64,000 nt of DNA. Origin: Xylaria sp. FL1777. Its lineage: Eukaryota > Ascomycota > Sordariomycetes > Xylariales > Xylariaceae. Positions 13,194-26,100 of the stretch are shown here, one piece after another. The notes beneath the pieces were generated by a model, which was not told where the DNA came from, did no database searches, and saw only the letters and a list, made by a program, of their open reading frames with translations. Within the stretch, counting starts at the first letter, position 1. Each line of letters begins with the position of its first letter. The DNA lies in the NCBI GenBank assembly GCA_022578965.1, contig MU400525.1, positions 372,001 to 436,000 on the forward strand, read 5' to 3'. The position numbers and the translations under genes were made by a program.

Positions 13194-16100
13194 TTAATGA
13201 AATAACTTCGGTGCTGACTTAGAGTCCTCGGTAAGCGTCTGATTCTCGAACTGCCACACATACAACGTTAGCCTCAAACTCGAGTTACTCTGTGTGCATT
13301 GGATCCCGCTCTCTCTTACCTCCAGAAACCCCGTAGCATTGATCATAACCATGAAGGCTTCAGCGAGGTCGCCAATGCGTTCGGTAAGCCTCGGATCCAT
13401 CTTTCCCACCCCTCCGCCTATCCCTGCTGATCTTTTCAAGACATGCATGACTAACATCCTATGATCAGCGAGGAATCGTCTGCCTTGCATGATATTATGA
13501 GAGCCACGGCTGACAATTGCGACACCGATAATCCGGGCCACCTTAACGAGCAGCACGTAATGCCTTTCTAATGCTTTCGAATCCGAAGGCTCAACATGTA
13601 ACTCGGGATCTACCGCGAACAAGCCACATTGATCGACCGTCCGAAAGATATTTGCATGTAACACGTACTTGGCGCCCTGGCGTGTCTGGCACAGTTGCAG
13701 GAGAAGTACTAATTTTGCGTTGAGATAGTTCTCATGATCGGGATTTCCTAAAAACAGAGAAGAATGAGCCTGCGGGCGCTGATAAAACGGGCCCCCCTGA
13801 ATTGAATTTGTATGTGCTTACCGGTGCGGCCGACCTCCATCCATTCCTGCATCACGTCGCGGAGGGAATCGACAAGAATGCCAATGAAATTTAGTTTGTT
13901 CAGTGCCTCGACCACATAATCGTCGCCTTCCTTTTTGCCGAGTTGAACAAAAATGGTCAAAAGAATCAAAGCTGCCGATTGGCATCGGGGATCTCCACCA
14001 AATGCATCGTCACAAACCACGTTGAGAAGCTTCTCTCCGTAGGACTGTATTGTTTTAGCAGTCCTTCGAAGCCCAGAAGGAGCTCCATCGCTATGATCCA
14101 GAAGTCCGGTGATATAGCGATAGCAGAGGGTGTAGTAAATGGCGCGCAATTCCTGATTGGCTACCCATTTTGCAATCGCGTCTAGACATATCTGCAATAA
14201 ATGAAATAACTTGTCGCTAATCAAACTCCCTACAGCCCGGCTATCTTTGTCGACTGAAGACATTGTAGTGAAATCGAGCTTGAAGAGGAGAACTTTGGCG
14301 AGTCTAGCCAACTCGAGAGCTGGACTAGGCTTCTCGGAACCGTACATCTCAAGACCAGGAAGTGTCGCCTGAAGCGTTTGCAGTATAAAAGAAACCTGAT
14401 TTGTGCCTTTGAAATCGTTGCAGTCAGTCATCACCATTAAAAGCCTCGTCCAGGCCCTCAGGAGCTTTAAGCTGTACGCTCGGGTTTGCGTCAATCGGTT
14501 GAGGTACATAACGTATAGCAACATAGTCTGCTCTTCCATGTCCATTAGCGCCGCATCCTGCTGCAGGATCATCTGACCAGATTTATTGCCTTCGTTACGC
14601 TTTAACAGTAAGACTTCCTGAACCTTTTTTAAATTGTATATGGGGTTGGAATCATCATCCTGTTCAAGGCTTGCTCGGAGATCTAATTCGCCAAAGGCAT
14701 CGAGTTGCGACGGCGGAGCTACAAATAGCTCTTCTTGCGGCAGCGAATCGTGAAACTCGAAAACCGACGGCACTGCTGTCGGTTCCATGCCCTCAATAAC
14801 GATTTGGCCACCGAGGGCGTCAAAAATCCGTCTCTTCAAGGCTGGCATTTGGCCTTGAGTGACGCTACAGAGTTCATGCGCGATATATTCCAAGGCCATG
14901 GCGCGTATGGAGAGATAATTGACAAACCCCTGGGCACCAGGACTTGTGAGAAAGTCAGGCCCAGTAGCTTCTTGCCCATCCCATCTGGAGCTCTGCTGGG
15001 TCACGAGGCCCTGCAACAAGATGTGAAACAAGAAATCGTTCGCTCGTAGTTCGTTAAGGACAAGACTTGCTGATAATGGGGAACTCCAAAGGAGCTTGAA
15101 GATATGCATGACTTTATACTTAAGTCCAACAAGCCACTGTACCATGTATCCGTGCTCATTGCTCGCAGGTACATCAATGATAATAGGGAATAATGAATGG
15201 AACAAGGAAGACCTTTTGTCAAAAGCGCTTCCAGGTTCAATCTCCAACGTGTTTGCTAAGCAGCGAAACCCGAGCAAAAGATGTGCAATGGTTGGCCGGT
15301 TCGGATTAGCTTTCAAGCAGGCATAGAGAAAGTCCAATATGTAGATCTTGATCTGATAATCTGGAGAATCCGCTTCCCGGCGGAAATCAAGAGGAGTCGT
15401 AAGCTCAGAGGTGAAAGCCCCGGAAATAGCCTGCCCATCGCCATGCTCCTCAAGGGCCACAATTGCTTTGTTGCGACGGGTTTGGCTGGGAGGACCCGAT
15501 TGCCAAGCCGAAATGACCCGAGGAGACGTTGAGATTTTCTCTAAGAGTTTCAAGCTCGCCATGGTAACGCTGGGATTGCCTACGCTGCAATAGCCGCCAA
15601 GATCCGATATCAGCGTAAGACTAGTCATAAGACCATCTTCTATTGAAGCAAATGCTCCGTTCGAAGTAGGCGTAAATGACGACCGACTTTGCGCTCGGTT
15701 CTGAGGCTTTACGATAGGTTTGACTAAATCGAGGAATGTGGCCTGAAGCTCCAGAGCTTTCGACAACAATTCAATGGCTCGCGAAACTCCCAGAATGAGA
15801 GGAGAATCGGGTGCTGCCTTGCCGATATCCGAAGAACTCTGATGAATGGTATCCAAAATACCTTTCATAAATTTGCTGTCGTATATCCACTCCATGACAC
15901 GGGCGAACGGGTGCAGGCTTACGTAGGTTTCTAGGTCCTTAGTCTGAATAGCAGAATCTACGTTTATGTTCGACTCATTGCCAAACACGATCAGGTCTTC
16001 ATTGAAACTGCAGATACAAATCAGAGCGAAATCCAGACAATGATAACGCAGAACTCTCTGCTGCGTGATATCACGACATTCCGGAACTCTCATCGAAAAT

Positions 16101-18570
16101 ACATGACCCAGAATGAAGTCAATATACGGCTCGATACCAGGACGTGTACGAGTCGAGGCGCCAAGGTCTTCTGGGTATGGCAAGGCATCGCTCAACAAGC
16201 CAACCTCATCGGGTAGGGTTGTCAAGATAGTTAAAAACTGGATAAACGAACTCGTATCGTCGAAGTTGGGGCTCATTTCTTGGAAAAGGGCTTCCATTAG
16301 GGAAGACCCAGTGGGCAAAACCGCGGCGGAAGTCTGCGCCCTAGCAGACATGGCCGGCGAGATGTAGAAGCCTGTGAAACAAGCTTCGACAAATCCCCAC
16401 ATCGCATGGCTCTGCGGAAGTATCTTCCGGGCCATAAGACCACTCAGTGCCCTGAAAGCATGGGCCCTGATCTGGTGCCCAACAGCACTACTGATAGCTT
16501 GCAAAAGTAGCACAACCAGTCTCTCGTCCGGTAGTTGTAATAAATAAAGGCGACAAGCCTCACTCTGCGAGGTGAGCTTTGTTATAAGCCGTAGATAAGC
16601 TTCCTGTAGCATGAGGACCTCTACCTCGCTTTCTACCCGTTCGCCCTCGAGTTTAGTAGCTCTGTGTGTAACTGTTTGTGCTCCGGTTGGCTTCGCTCGG
16701 GCCTTATTGACGTAGTATTCTAACTCTTTCAATATATGAGCCCATGTGATGGACGATGGCCGCCGTAATTGGTGGCCTTCATCTAAGAGGAACTCATGTG
16801 CGTAGGTTGCACCCTCAGAATCATCAGAGAGGCACTGCAACATCTCACAAAACGCAGTTTGTAGAGGTGTCGTCGTTCTTCGTGATGCCCACTGTAAGAA
16901 TCCCGCAAGGTTACTCTCGGGGTCGGCCCAGAACGCGTCTGCCGCTTCCGGTCGGCCCTCGTAAGAGTACGCTATCAATAAGAGAAATCTTTCTAAATCA
17001 ATATCCTGTTGCTGGTGTTGACCAGTCTGGCGCTGCTCATCTTCTTCAATCTTGAGCTTACGGAGTACGTCAGGCATGTTTGATATAAAGGCGTCAACAA
17101 ACGTCTCCATCTTCGCCATCATGCGGCCTTGTAACTGAATCGAAAAGGGGACAGTATCAGGAGGGAGGGGTGGGGTTCTTTTCTGGGCCCAACTCCTCAA
17201 CTTGTTTTGGAAGGGGTCTTGCCATTCTGTTGTTTTAACATCGAGTATGACTGCCAGCAAGAAGTCGAAAGCACCATCTTTTAGAGCTTCAGTAAATTGC
17301 TTCGATCTCTGTATGTCCTCTATGTTCCACGTTAGATATAAAGCTAACTAGGGAATTAGTAGATCTCACCTTTATCCAAGTCAACATTTGTCAAGCCTGA
17401 ACCAGCGGCATCTTCCATATACCAACCGCTGTATTCAGCGATCCACCAGCATTTTATAGCGGCATCAAGAAAGGGCAACTTCCCAGGAGCACCCTCAGAC
17501 TGCTGGCATATAACTGTGTTGAGCTTTCTCGCCTGCGTTACATTGCCACTACCTTCGGTCGAGCCGAACGTCGTGATATAAGCGCCAAGAACGGGTAACA
17601 GATGAACTGTAGACATTAATACCAGGCCAAAAAAATAACACAGGGGATAGTTTCAAGGACTCACCTATCGAGTAATCGTATCTACTGGCACGCCGGAAAT
17701 CAAGAAGAAAGTGGGTGAAATCAGCCTCATTGGCAGTGTGCCTTTCAATTGCATAGCAAAGAATGACGGCAAGAAGCTCATGCTGCTGCATTAAGCTAAT
17801 GTGTGTAAACTCGTAGGTTTCCTGAGTCTCTAGGTCTGTTACACGCCCCAACATGGCGGCCCCGTTCAATTTCTCCGAAAGCTTCTGCAGCCAGGCGCGG
17901 ATATCAGCTAAAGCGGCTGCACAGGCTGGGACGAACCTTGGTCTCGTTTGATTATTTGCAGCACCGGGAATATTGTTTCGAAGAATATTGTGGCTGACAT
18001 ATTGGCCAAGGCGTCCAAGGTCATCGCTATTATCATCGGCCAACAAGTCATCTTCCTCCTTAGAAAGCTCCAGTAATAAGAGCATACAACTGAGCAGATA
18101 CTTTCTTTGTTGGTGAAACCGAATAATAGCGCACTCCTTTCTGGATCTACCAAGCCTTTCCTCTTCATCTTCTGCTTGTAGAGCGATTCGAGTGGCATCT
18201 ATTTCGTCTAGGTCAAGGTCGTCGGCAACCTGGAGAATGATTTCTTGGAAGTCTTTGTTGAGTGTCCACTCTTCACCGTCAACTTGAACCTTTCCTATTA
18301 TAATTACGCTCATCAGTAAAGATTTTGAGTATTCTGGGGGCGTGCAAAGCACCAACCTGACAGCACAGCATCGCGACTCTCTTTCTTCCGTCCAGGCTTT
18401 TCTAACAGACGCTGAAACTTGTCGGCAACAACCTCTAGGATAGGGCTCTCTGAAATCTGGCCCAAGGTCAAGCGGCCTCGATTCTCACGGTCCTCCTTAA
18501 GAGCCTCGGTAACGACTGTCAGGTCTCGATGGAGAGCCTGGAAAGCTTCCATAGTGCGATCATCCGCCAT
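13194..18570 (-). CDS. Nucleoporin Nup192 (Nup205 family), inner-ring scaffold
   Basis: Five exons on the minus strand (18570-18357, 18294-17665, 17606-17370, 17319-13822, 13747-13194) give 5133 nt, or 1710 residues, close to the known length of about 1700-1760 in filamentous fungi. Nup192 is an all-helical solenoid that bridges Nup53, Nic96 and Nsp1-complex subunits in the nuclear pore inner ring. The N-terminus (MADDRTMEAFQALHRDL) and the helical, leucine-rich body, with no other domain, fit this family. All joints but the last are seen from frame continuity: phase 1 at each, 50-63 nt introns for introns 1-3, 74 nt for intron 4. The intron 3 acceptor is placed at the TAG ending at 17320; the nearby CAG ending at 17309 would hit a stop. 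Identity rests on length, architecture and N-terminal resemblance. It is divergently arranged with Tel1. Confidence 0.85.
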
Positions 18571-20113
18571 GATCTATCCGCCAGTCTATCGCATTGTGTG
18601 GGTAGGTTGAGATACGCGGCAGCGATGTCGCACGGGCGGCGGCGCTGGCTTTGGGGGGGGGAGCAGCAGCCAAGGAATATCGCGAAGAAAAACCACTGGA
18701 TAGTTGGTTATGGTTAGCACGGCAAGCGAAGCCAACGGAGATTGAGAAACGTGGAAACGCGTGGTGATTGAACTTGTTGGACCTCACCTCTAAAAGTTAA
18801 CCTTCACCCTAGCTAGGAAAAGCTGGTGTTGACAACGGGTGGGAGTGGACGCAGCTTGCGAGGACCAAGGTACTTACTTAGGTTCAGTAGGTTACATTAG
18901 ACAGGTAGGTAGCCTGTAAGATACCACAAGTACCTAATTGGCTGGGAAAGGTTACTTAATGAGAGGTGCTAAGGCAGGTACTTGCTTGCCTTATTCTCAA
19001 TAGGGCAGGTTTTAGTGGGCCATTGTCATACATACCTAGGTAGGTAGGTACGCAGCACTGAGTAGAGCTCCAGAGTACCTCCTATCAATGGGAGCTGCTT
19101 CTATACTTACTTACTATCTAGGTACGAAGCAATAAACCCCTGGCAAGGCTGTTACATACTTACCTATGTACTGCGTACCTAACACTAGGTAGAGAGTTAA
19201 CGCGCCGCATTCTACCACTAGCAAAACTGTTAGGTAGTTATATATATAAAAAAAAAAGTCAACAAACAGAAGGGCGGTGTACAAATACTGCCGGACAAAT
19301 CCAAGCTGAGCTTTATCTAAACATTGCCGCCTATTACCTCTTACTATGAGCACGACTTGCTTAATTACGACTGTCTTTTAGGATAGAAAGTGTCTCAAGC
19401 GCAAGATTATGAGCACTAGCACGAGAAATATATTCTACTCATTAAATCTACTTTTTTAATGGGGTGTTGAGTTGGTGGCTCCTTTTCTTCATCTTGCCAC
19501 TGTCAAAGTTGGCATGGCAATGAAAACGCCTTATTTACTCCTCAGTACCTTGCCCTGACGCTGCCATTTCTGTCCGTCACGTCAATAAAGCCGACCACGG
19601 TTATGTCTTTCGGATGCGTCTAAGTAAATCGCCTTCGTGACATACCCGATTTGAAAGGACTCAATGTGTTTATCGCATACCGACTAGACAAGACCACTGT
19701 GCTCTCTACCTAGGTACCTGGGCAGACACCAGCTTACACAGCCAGCAAATATTCCCGAGCTCCGTGAATGGAGATGGGGACACTACTCTAGATTCGACCA
19801 TACCAGATTAGTTTGCGTTCGGGTACCTACATAGGCACGCTATTGAAGCTCTCTTGATCCGACTCCTGGGACCATTTTAAGGAGCCTTGCCTATCTTGGT
19901 CTTCCAGGGAATTGCGTTTACCGTGTCGTGACAGACGTCCACTTGGTGGACTCTTGCACATGCATTCTAACAGCTCAGAGCCTTGAACAGGTGAGGCTGA
20001 AGCACGATGCCACCTCGCTCTGGAGCCCGGGAGCTCACTATGAGGAGAGCCCTAGGCACGTCATCTCTTTACGTAGCATATTTTGCCAGGGCCATAGGCT
20101 GACAATTGAGTAG
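18571..20113. promoter_or_regulatory. Divergent intergenic region between Nup192 and Tel1
   Basis: About 1.5 kb separates the two divergent genes and must hold both promoters. A run of nine G lies at 18653-18661, and CCTAGGTAGGTAGGTA-type repeats at 19033-19050 and elsewhere. The right part probably contains the unresolved first exon of Tel1; a CTGAC branch-like site at about 20099-20103 and the acceptor TAG ending at 20113 suggest an intron there. No other gene is visible. Confidence 0.5.
19033..19050. repeat. TAGG tetranucleotide array with CCTAGG palindrome
   Basis: ACCTAGG followed by TAGG units. It is one example of a motif family scattered over nearly every intergenic stretch in this window, for instance 33059-33081, 36767-36777, 39178-39190, 39256-39271 and 57846-57867. 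Confidence 0.7.
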
Positions 20114-23100
20114 ATGCGATTGAGAGTGGCAATAGATCGAATGGCGCAACCGGCTTAGACGGTGAGTCCAACCCGTGTTGGCCCCGACGTAAATGACGGA
20201 TCGTGCTCATTTGCTTTGAATAGATCTGATCCATATATTCAAGCATCAAGCAACGGCTTCCGATCTGTATGCTCCCCTGAAGTTCCGATGAGATCTCATG
20301 AGTTAATAGAAAGTCATAGGCTGAAGTTGGATGATAAGAGCTACCATCGACTGTTTGAATCTCTTTTCCGTTACACGTTATCCGAGAAGGAAGCTTTCTA
20401 TCATGGCAAAGGATCCAAGTCTGTTGCCTCTAGCAGGCTCACCAAATGTGCCGAAGCCCTTCGCCTTAGTGTTGAACACGGCGCATCAAAAGTGAAAAGG
20501 AAGACTTTCCTAGCTGTCATTGACCATATTACCGACATCCTACCTCACCCTGATGATGGGTTGGTACCTCCATTAGTATCCGATTATATCAAGGCGCTTG
20601 CAACACTACTTGCACATGGAGCCAATGTGGAAATTCTAGCAACGCACAATAGTGACGGTTGGTTCACTTGTGTCGACTTTGTGGTTGAGATCATCTCGCA
20701 GTACGCAGAGAATGCCGATCGCGACGTGGGAATTTCTCGTGCTTCTCCAGCACCTTCGGCTGGGGCATCAATGATACTCCCAATGTTAACACCAAGATCA
20801 CGGAATACGTCCAAGCGAAACAACGGTAATGATCGATCGCCACGTGGTCACCTCTCAGATCTCATGGAATGCTTATCGTCTCTTGTCGCTGCCCCAAATG
20901 CTCCGTTACTCCAACGTACTAAAGAAATAGCGTCTGTCGCGCTTCAAGTTCTCCAGCTCCGCTACCTCGGTCTAAGCCAACTTCATCAACTTGCCTTTGC
21001 CATCATCAACGCAGTTTTAATCACAACCCAGACAGATGACACAGCCCAGGCTAGTTCATTAGCTGTTGAGTGTCTGCCACTTATTATTTACTGGTGGCAG
21101 GCTAGAACCGCGTCCAAATACGACGCTTTGCTCAACGTCGTTCGGACAGAGATGCTTAATGTTCTATACAACATCCATTTACAGCTCGAGTTCCTGGCTC
21201 GACAAGATAGTGAAACGACTCTCTTCGAGGACATTGAGAACTTATCAGAAGTACTCTGGAGTGAGTACTCGAAGCGAGATGATCGAGCTCAGCTTCAGCA
21301 GGATGATCTTGCGTACATAGTCGATCATCAGCCAATCAATCATTTTTACATACAGTCGTTTGCCTTGCGGTATTTCAATGTTGAGGGAGAGAGACAGTGG
21401 GCGGTTATGCAAATAATAGCAAAGCTTGAAGTTATCATGTGGAAAAGATCTGAGTCTTCGCACACGAAGCTTACCGACAATGAAAATTCTGAAAGGCCAC
21501 GTAAAAAGCAAAGAAAAGATGCAGGGTTAAGTAGACTGCGCTCTAAGCTTCGCTCCATCGACCGTTCTACGCAATTCACCGCGTTACAGATGATCCCATT
21601 CTTCGTATCGGATATTAATGTCACGGCTGAAGAAATTGGTGATGTCCTATCTATTTTGATCAGCCTTGTTACAAACAAGAACAGCAAGTTATCAACCTGG
21701 GCAATGATAGCTTGTGCAAGGTTAGTTTGGCGCTGTTTGTAAAATGACTTGTGCTGACCGACTATATAGTCTAGCTGCTAAATCCGTTCCCCTTGATGGT
21801 GCTTTCGATACTCTTTGGAAGCAGACCTGGCAAGTTGCAGTTCGCTCTGTCAGCATGGCAGGCACTTGCCGAGCTGCAAGCTTTCTACTATACTCCATAT
21901 TAAAGAATGAACTATTAACCTACAGCGAGACAATGGGCGACATCAGTGATATAGTCACAACTGCAGATGTTAATGGACCAGCGGTTCTGGTTGACTCTTC
22001 ACTTATTCTGATGACGGTCCTTCTGCGGCTTCGTAATCATCATCTTCCTAACGCCAGTCATGCAACGAATAATCATGTCATTCGTTGGATGTTATCTCGC
22101 TGGTTTCCTGGTGAGTGACTTCGAACTATGCTTAGGAGTAAACCCTAACTGTTGCCAGCCGATACAAACTTCATCTCATCTTACTCTATGCATGTTTCTC
22201 CGCTAAACATGGCGAATATTGTACGAGTAGCTTGTGGAGACACTGAGCTTTCATTTTCGGCCATCTCCCAAACGATATCTGGTCCAATTGCGGAAACCGT
22301 TCTTCTACTTCGTGAGCGCGAGAGCGTAGTTAAGTATCTCTTATTGCTTGAGGATGGTGCAAGCAGTCTAGGATCGGGAAGCAGTCATGATGTTGTCCAA
22401 CCAAAAGCCAATACTATACTTAGAGATTCTACGAGTACTCTTGCGACAACGAAGCTAGTAGCTGAGCTGTTTTACACGAAGTTGGGAGAAATAGGGGATT
22501 TGTGCAATGCTTGGGCCAAGAAATCCGAAGGCTCTAGTCATATCACGCCAGAAAAGCTTCAAAGCGTGACTTCATGCTTATTACTTGGAGTGCTCGTACT
22601 TCCACAGTTCAAGGAAGTCAATACGCGGCAGTCTCAAGAAACAGAAGAGGTCGTATTCCGAATATTACAAGATCTTGTAGAAGTGTTGTCATCTTCGCCA
22701 GAAAGCCAGTCACTCTATGATTGCCTCTTGAGATCTATCCGGCCCTACATGCCAAAGTTGGCCAGCAGTGATCTAGGTCGACTATCAACCGATTTCCCAT
22801 ACCTTCATCGATTATTTGCTGAAATTTCTGTATCCCTTCATCAGCGGATTAATCAACAATCCTCTGAGCAAGAAGATGACATAATAGATATTGATGACGA
22901 GTTTGAATCACAAGGGAACCGATCAAATCCCACTTCAAATACGGCCGAGATTCCTAGACGAGAATCTTTAGTAGTACTCCAGGCGTCGTCATTCTACAGC
23001 GATACTACACAGCGACTACTTATCCTCCAACGACTTCACGAAGACAGTGGGCAAATCGGATTTATTCCGACATCCTTCCTTGACTCCTTTCTACTTCTAT

Positions 23101-26100
23101 CTGATAGAGAGATATTATCATGTCGCTGCTTTATCAGAGAGCTATTTGGCTCAGATTTGATTATCGACCCCGACGACGCCCAAAGTGTTATTGAGAGGAT
23201 AGGCACGTTAATCGGGAAGTCAACTTTTTCAAGTTGTGAAGTGGCTTTAAACATCTGTCTAGATCTGATGGAAGGTTTTATGGGGATGTGGTCGAGTGGC
23301 GATAATGAAATATCTTCCCCAGTGGGGGATTTATACAGGTACTATCTCACCAAAGGACTATCAAGCAACCTCCTCTCACTGAATGTCCGAATATCATTGT
23401 CACGTCTATTACTTCGACTAGCTCAGGTGGGCGAGAACTTCCCAGAGACGGTAAATATGGATCCCCCGATTACCTCGCTTCTGGCCATTTTAGAAGACAG
23501 TCTCTTGCCAGTCAAATTCTATATAGGATCTCGATTGCCAACTATGTTTAGTCGCTATGTCTTGAAGGCCCACGAAGACATGTTTGTCGACATACTCGAA
23601 AATCTCCCAACGAGCAATGCGTTCCTAGAAGGAATTGCACTGCGACTCTTTGTGCTAGGGGAAGTTGCACAGGAATGGCCAACCCTACTCCGAAGAGGCA
23701 TATACCATATCTTCGAAACGCCGGGGAAGGTCCCTCGTTCTAAAAACCACGCTGCTTATTCTCTTAAAAGAGTTGCAGCTACCCTCAAGCTCGACGACCC
23801 AAGGCAGCTTTTCGACTTATTTGCTTCACAACTCCTCTACACTTGGCTTGACGAGGGAGCTGTCGAAGATATTCCATTTGAGATATTCGGATTCCCGAAC
23901 CTCGAGGCACTCCTTCATCGATCCCAAGCAGACATCGTGGCCCTAATGGTTATGCGCGCTCAGGATGAGGCGTTAGTGAGGCTCGCTACAACTCTCGGAA
24001 CCACATCAGCGCAGCTTGTACAACGTAACTTCTCGAAAACACTTGCGTATAGTATGGCCCACGATATTAGCATGCCGAAGGGAGAATCGCATCAAAGTGG
24101 AGAAAGCCGGCTCAGGAAACTTCTAGGCAGAGAAGTTTTTCTAGAGAGCGTATATCTTAATTTCGTGGACATTATTGGGACATTTGTTGGCCTTATAGAC
24201 CAAGAGGACCCAGTGGAGAGATGGTGGGAAAAGGACGAAAATCTTCTTCATGCTGCTGAAACAATGAAAAGTATTAAACAGTGCGGACATTCGGATGTTG
24301 TGTTAGGCGCGAATCAGCAACCCACCTTTCGTCCGAAATACTTATCGAGGGAGATAACCTTACTCTGCAGCCGCACAGAGTATGAATCGCCAAATCTCTG
24401 GAACTCGGCGCTCGTGGTCGCCGTTGCTAGGAAACTGTTTAGTGGTATACACGAAGCACTGGGCCCTTTATACGCATGCTCAGTCCTTCGGAAGGTTCGA
24501 GTATTAATATGTTTGGCCGGTCCCCATGCCTGGAAGTCTTACCCTCTGGAAATGTTGCTACGTTCGATACGGCCCTATATTGTAGACACTGAGTGTGCAG
24601 ATGATGCGCTAGGAATGACTCAGTTTCTACTTGAGAAAGGCTATGAGGCTCTTGCGAAATCGCCCTCTTTCGTTGCAGGATATGCTTTAACAAGCTTAGC
24701 CTCTCTCAGGGTTTTTCTTGAGACATCCCAGTCCAGTACAACCCAAGAAAGTCAATTCAGAGCGACAATGAGCAAGGCCCAGAGGTTTCATTCATGGTTT
24801 GCTAAGTATCTAGAAAACTATGCTTCGTTGGCCCTCAAAGATGGGTCACAGAGAGATGCGTTCAGAGCCATCACTGAATCTGCCGTTCACGTACGCACTT
24901 CAGGAAATGCGGAACAAGGGACCCATGAAAGCCGATTGCTTCTAGAAATCCTACGAGATGAAGACAGTGGATCTAAACTTCTAGGTGCAGCCTCCCGCAA
25001 ATCAGCACTGGAAATGCTCTGTTGCAATTTTACTATGCCAGTCACATCAAGCATAGACTTCGTTCGCTCAGATAGAGACTCTCAGACGCTAACAAAGGCT
25101 ATTTGGAGAAGCTGTAAATCACAAAGCCTCAATGACGAGTATCTGGCATGGGCCGGTCGGGTTATCGGTAGAGGTTTCGCTTCATCTGGCTACATCGACA
25201 ATGACTTGCTGCGAGAGTCACAGCTATCAACTTATCGCCAAGATCCAGAAGGCGAATCTGCCTCTGAAAAAGGTCTTCTCAGCCTTCTGCAAGCCTTGAC
25301 AGCAGACGGCGATTGCCTTAGAGCAGGGCTTGCAGAATCAGCTTTGAGAGCAATATACTCAGAAGCTGCAGCTCAAGGCGATGAGACTCTACTTCTACCA
25401 TGTGAGAAGATCCTATCAGACCAACTTCTTGAGGCTTGCAACTGGTTACCATATCGAACACCCCCTTCCGATAATAATTTTATTTACGAGTGTGAAGAAG
25501 AATCTATTTTTTCTCCAGAGTCAATCCAGAAATCGAACTGGGCCGAAAATATCACAGTATGCCTGATCCAGAATGCCCCGAAAAGCATCGTGCTTAGCGC
25601 CTTGCCTCCCATACTCATGAACGTCGAAGGCTTTGCGAAAGAGGCCTTTCCCTACATCATTCATCTCATCTTGCTGATCGAGCGCAAGTCCCAGCAATCA
25701 GCAAGGCGAAAATTGTCAGAGGCACTGAAACACTGGTTTCAAATGGACTCGCTCATAGCTAGGGATAACATTGGCCTTCTGATGAATGCAATACTCTACC
25801 TCAGGACGCAAAAGCTACCTGGTGAGAACTCCATAGCTGATCGAATACAGTGGCTCGAGCTTGACCTTACAGTAGCGTCTTCGGCCGCCACTAAGTGCGG
25901 CATGTATAAGACTGCCTTACTTCTTGTAGAGCTGTCCTCATCCGAGGGAGCTCGCTCTTCTCGACGTTCATCCGCTATTCGATCCCAAGAATCTACAGAT
26001 CTGCTGTTGGATATCTTCGAGAACATTGATGATCCAGATGCCTATTATGGATTGAGCCAAACCGCAAGCTTGACGAATGTTCTAGCCCGTCTAGAATATG

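Noticed and set aside
20162..20290. Start of Tel1 at GTG 20162 or ATG 20288
   Set aside because: 20162 is a GTGAGT splice donor. 20288 lies inside the inferred intron 2 and would remove the TAN-like stretch.
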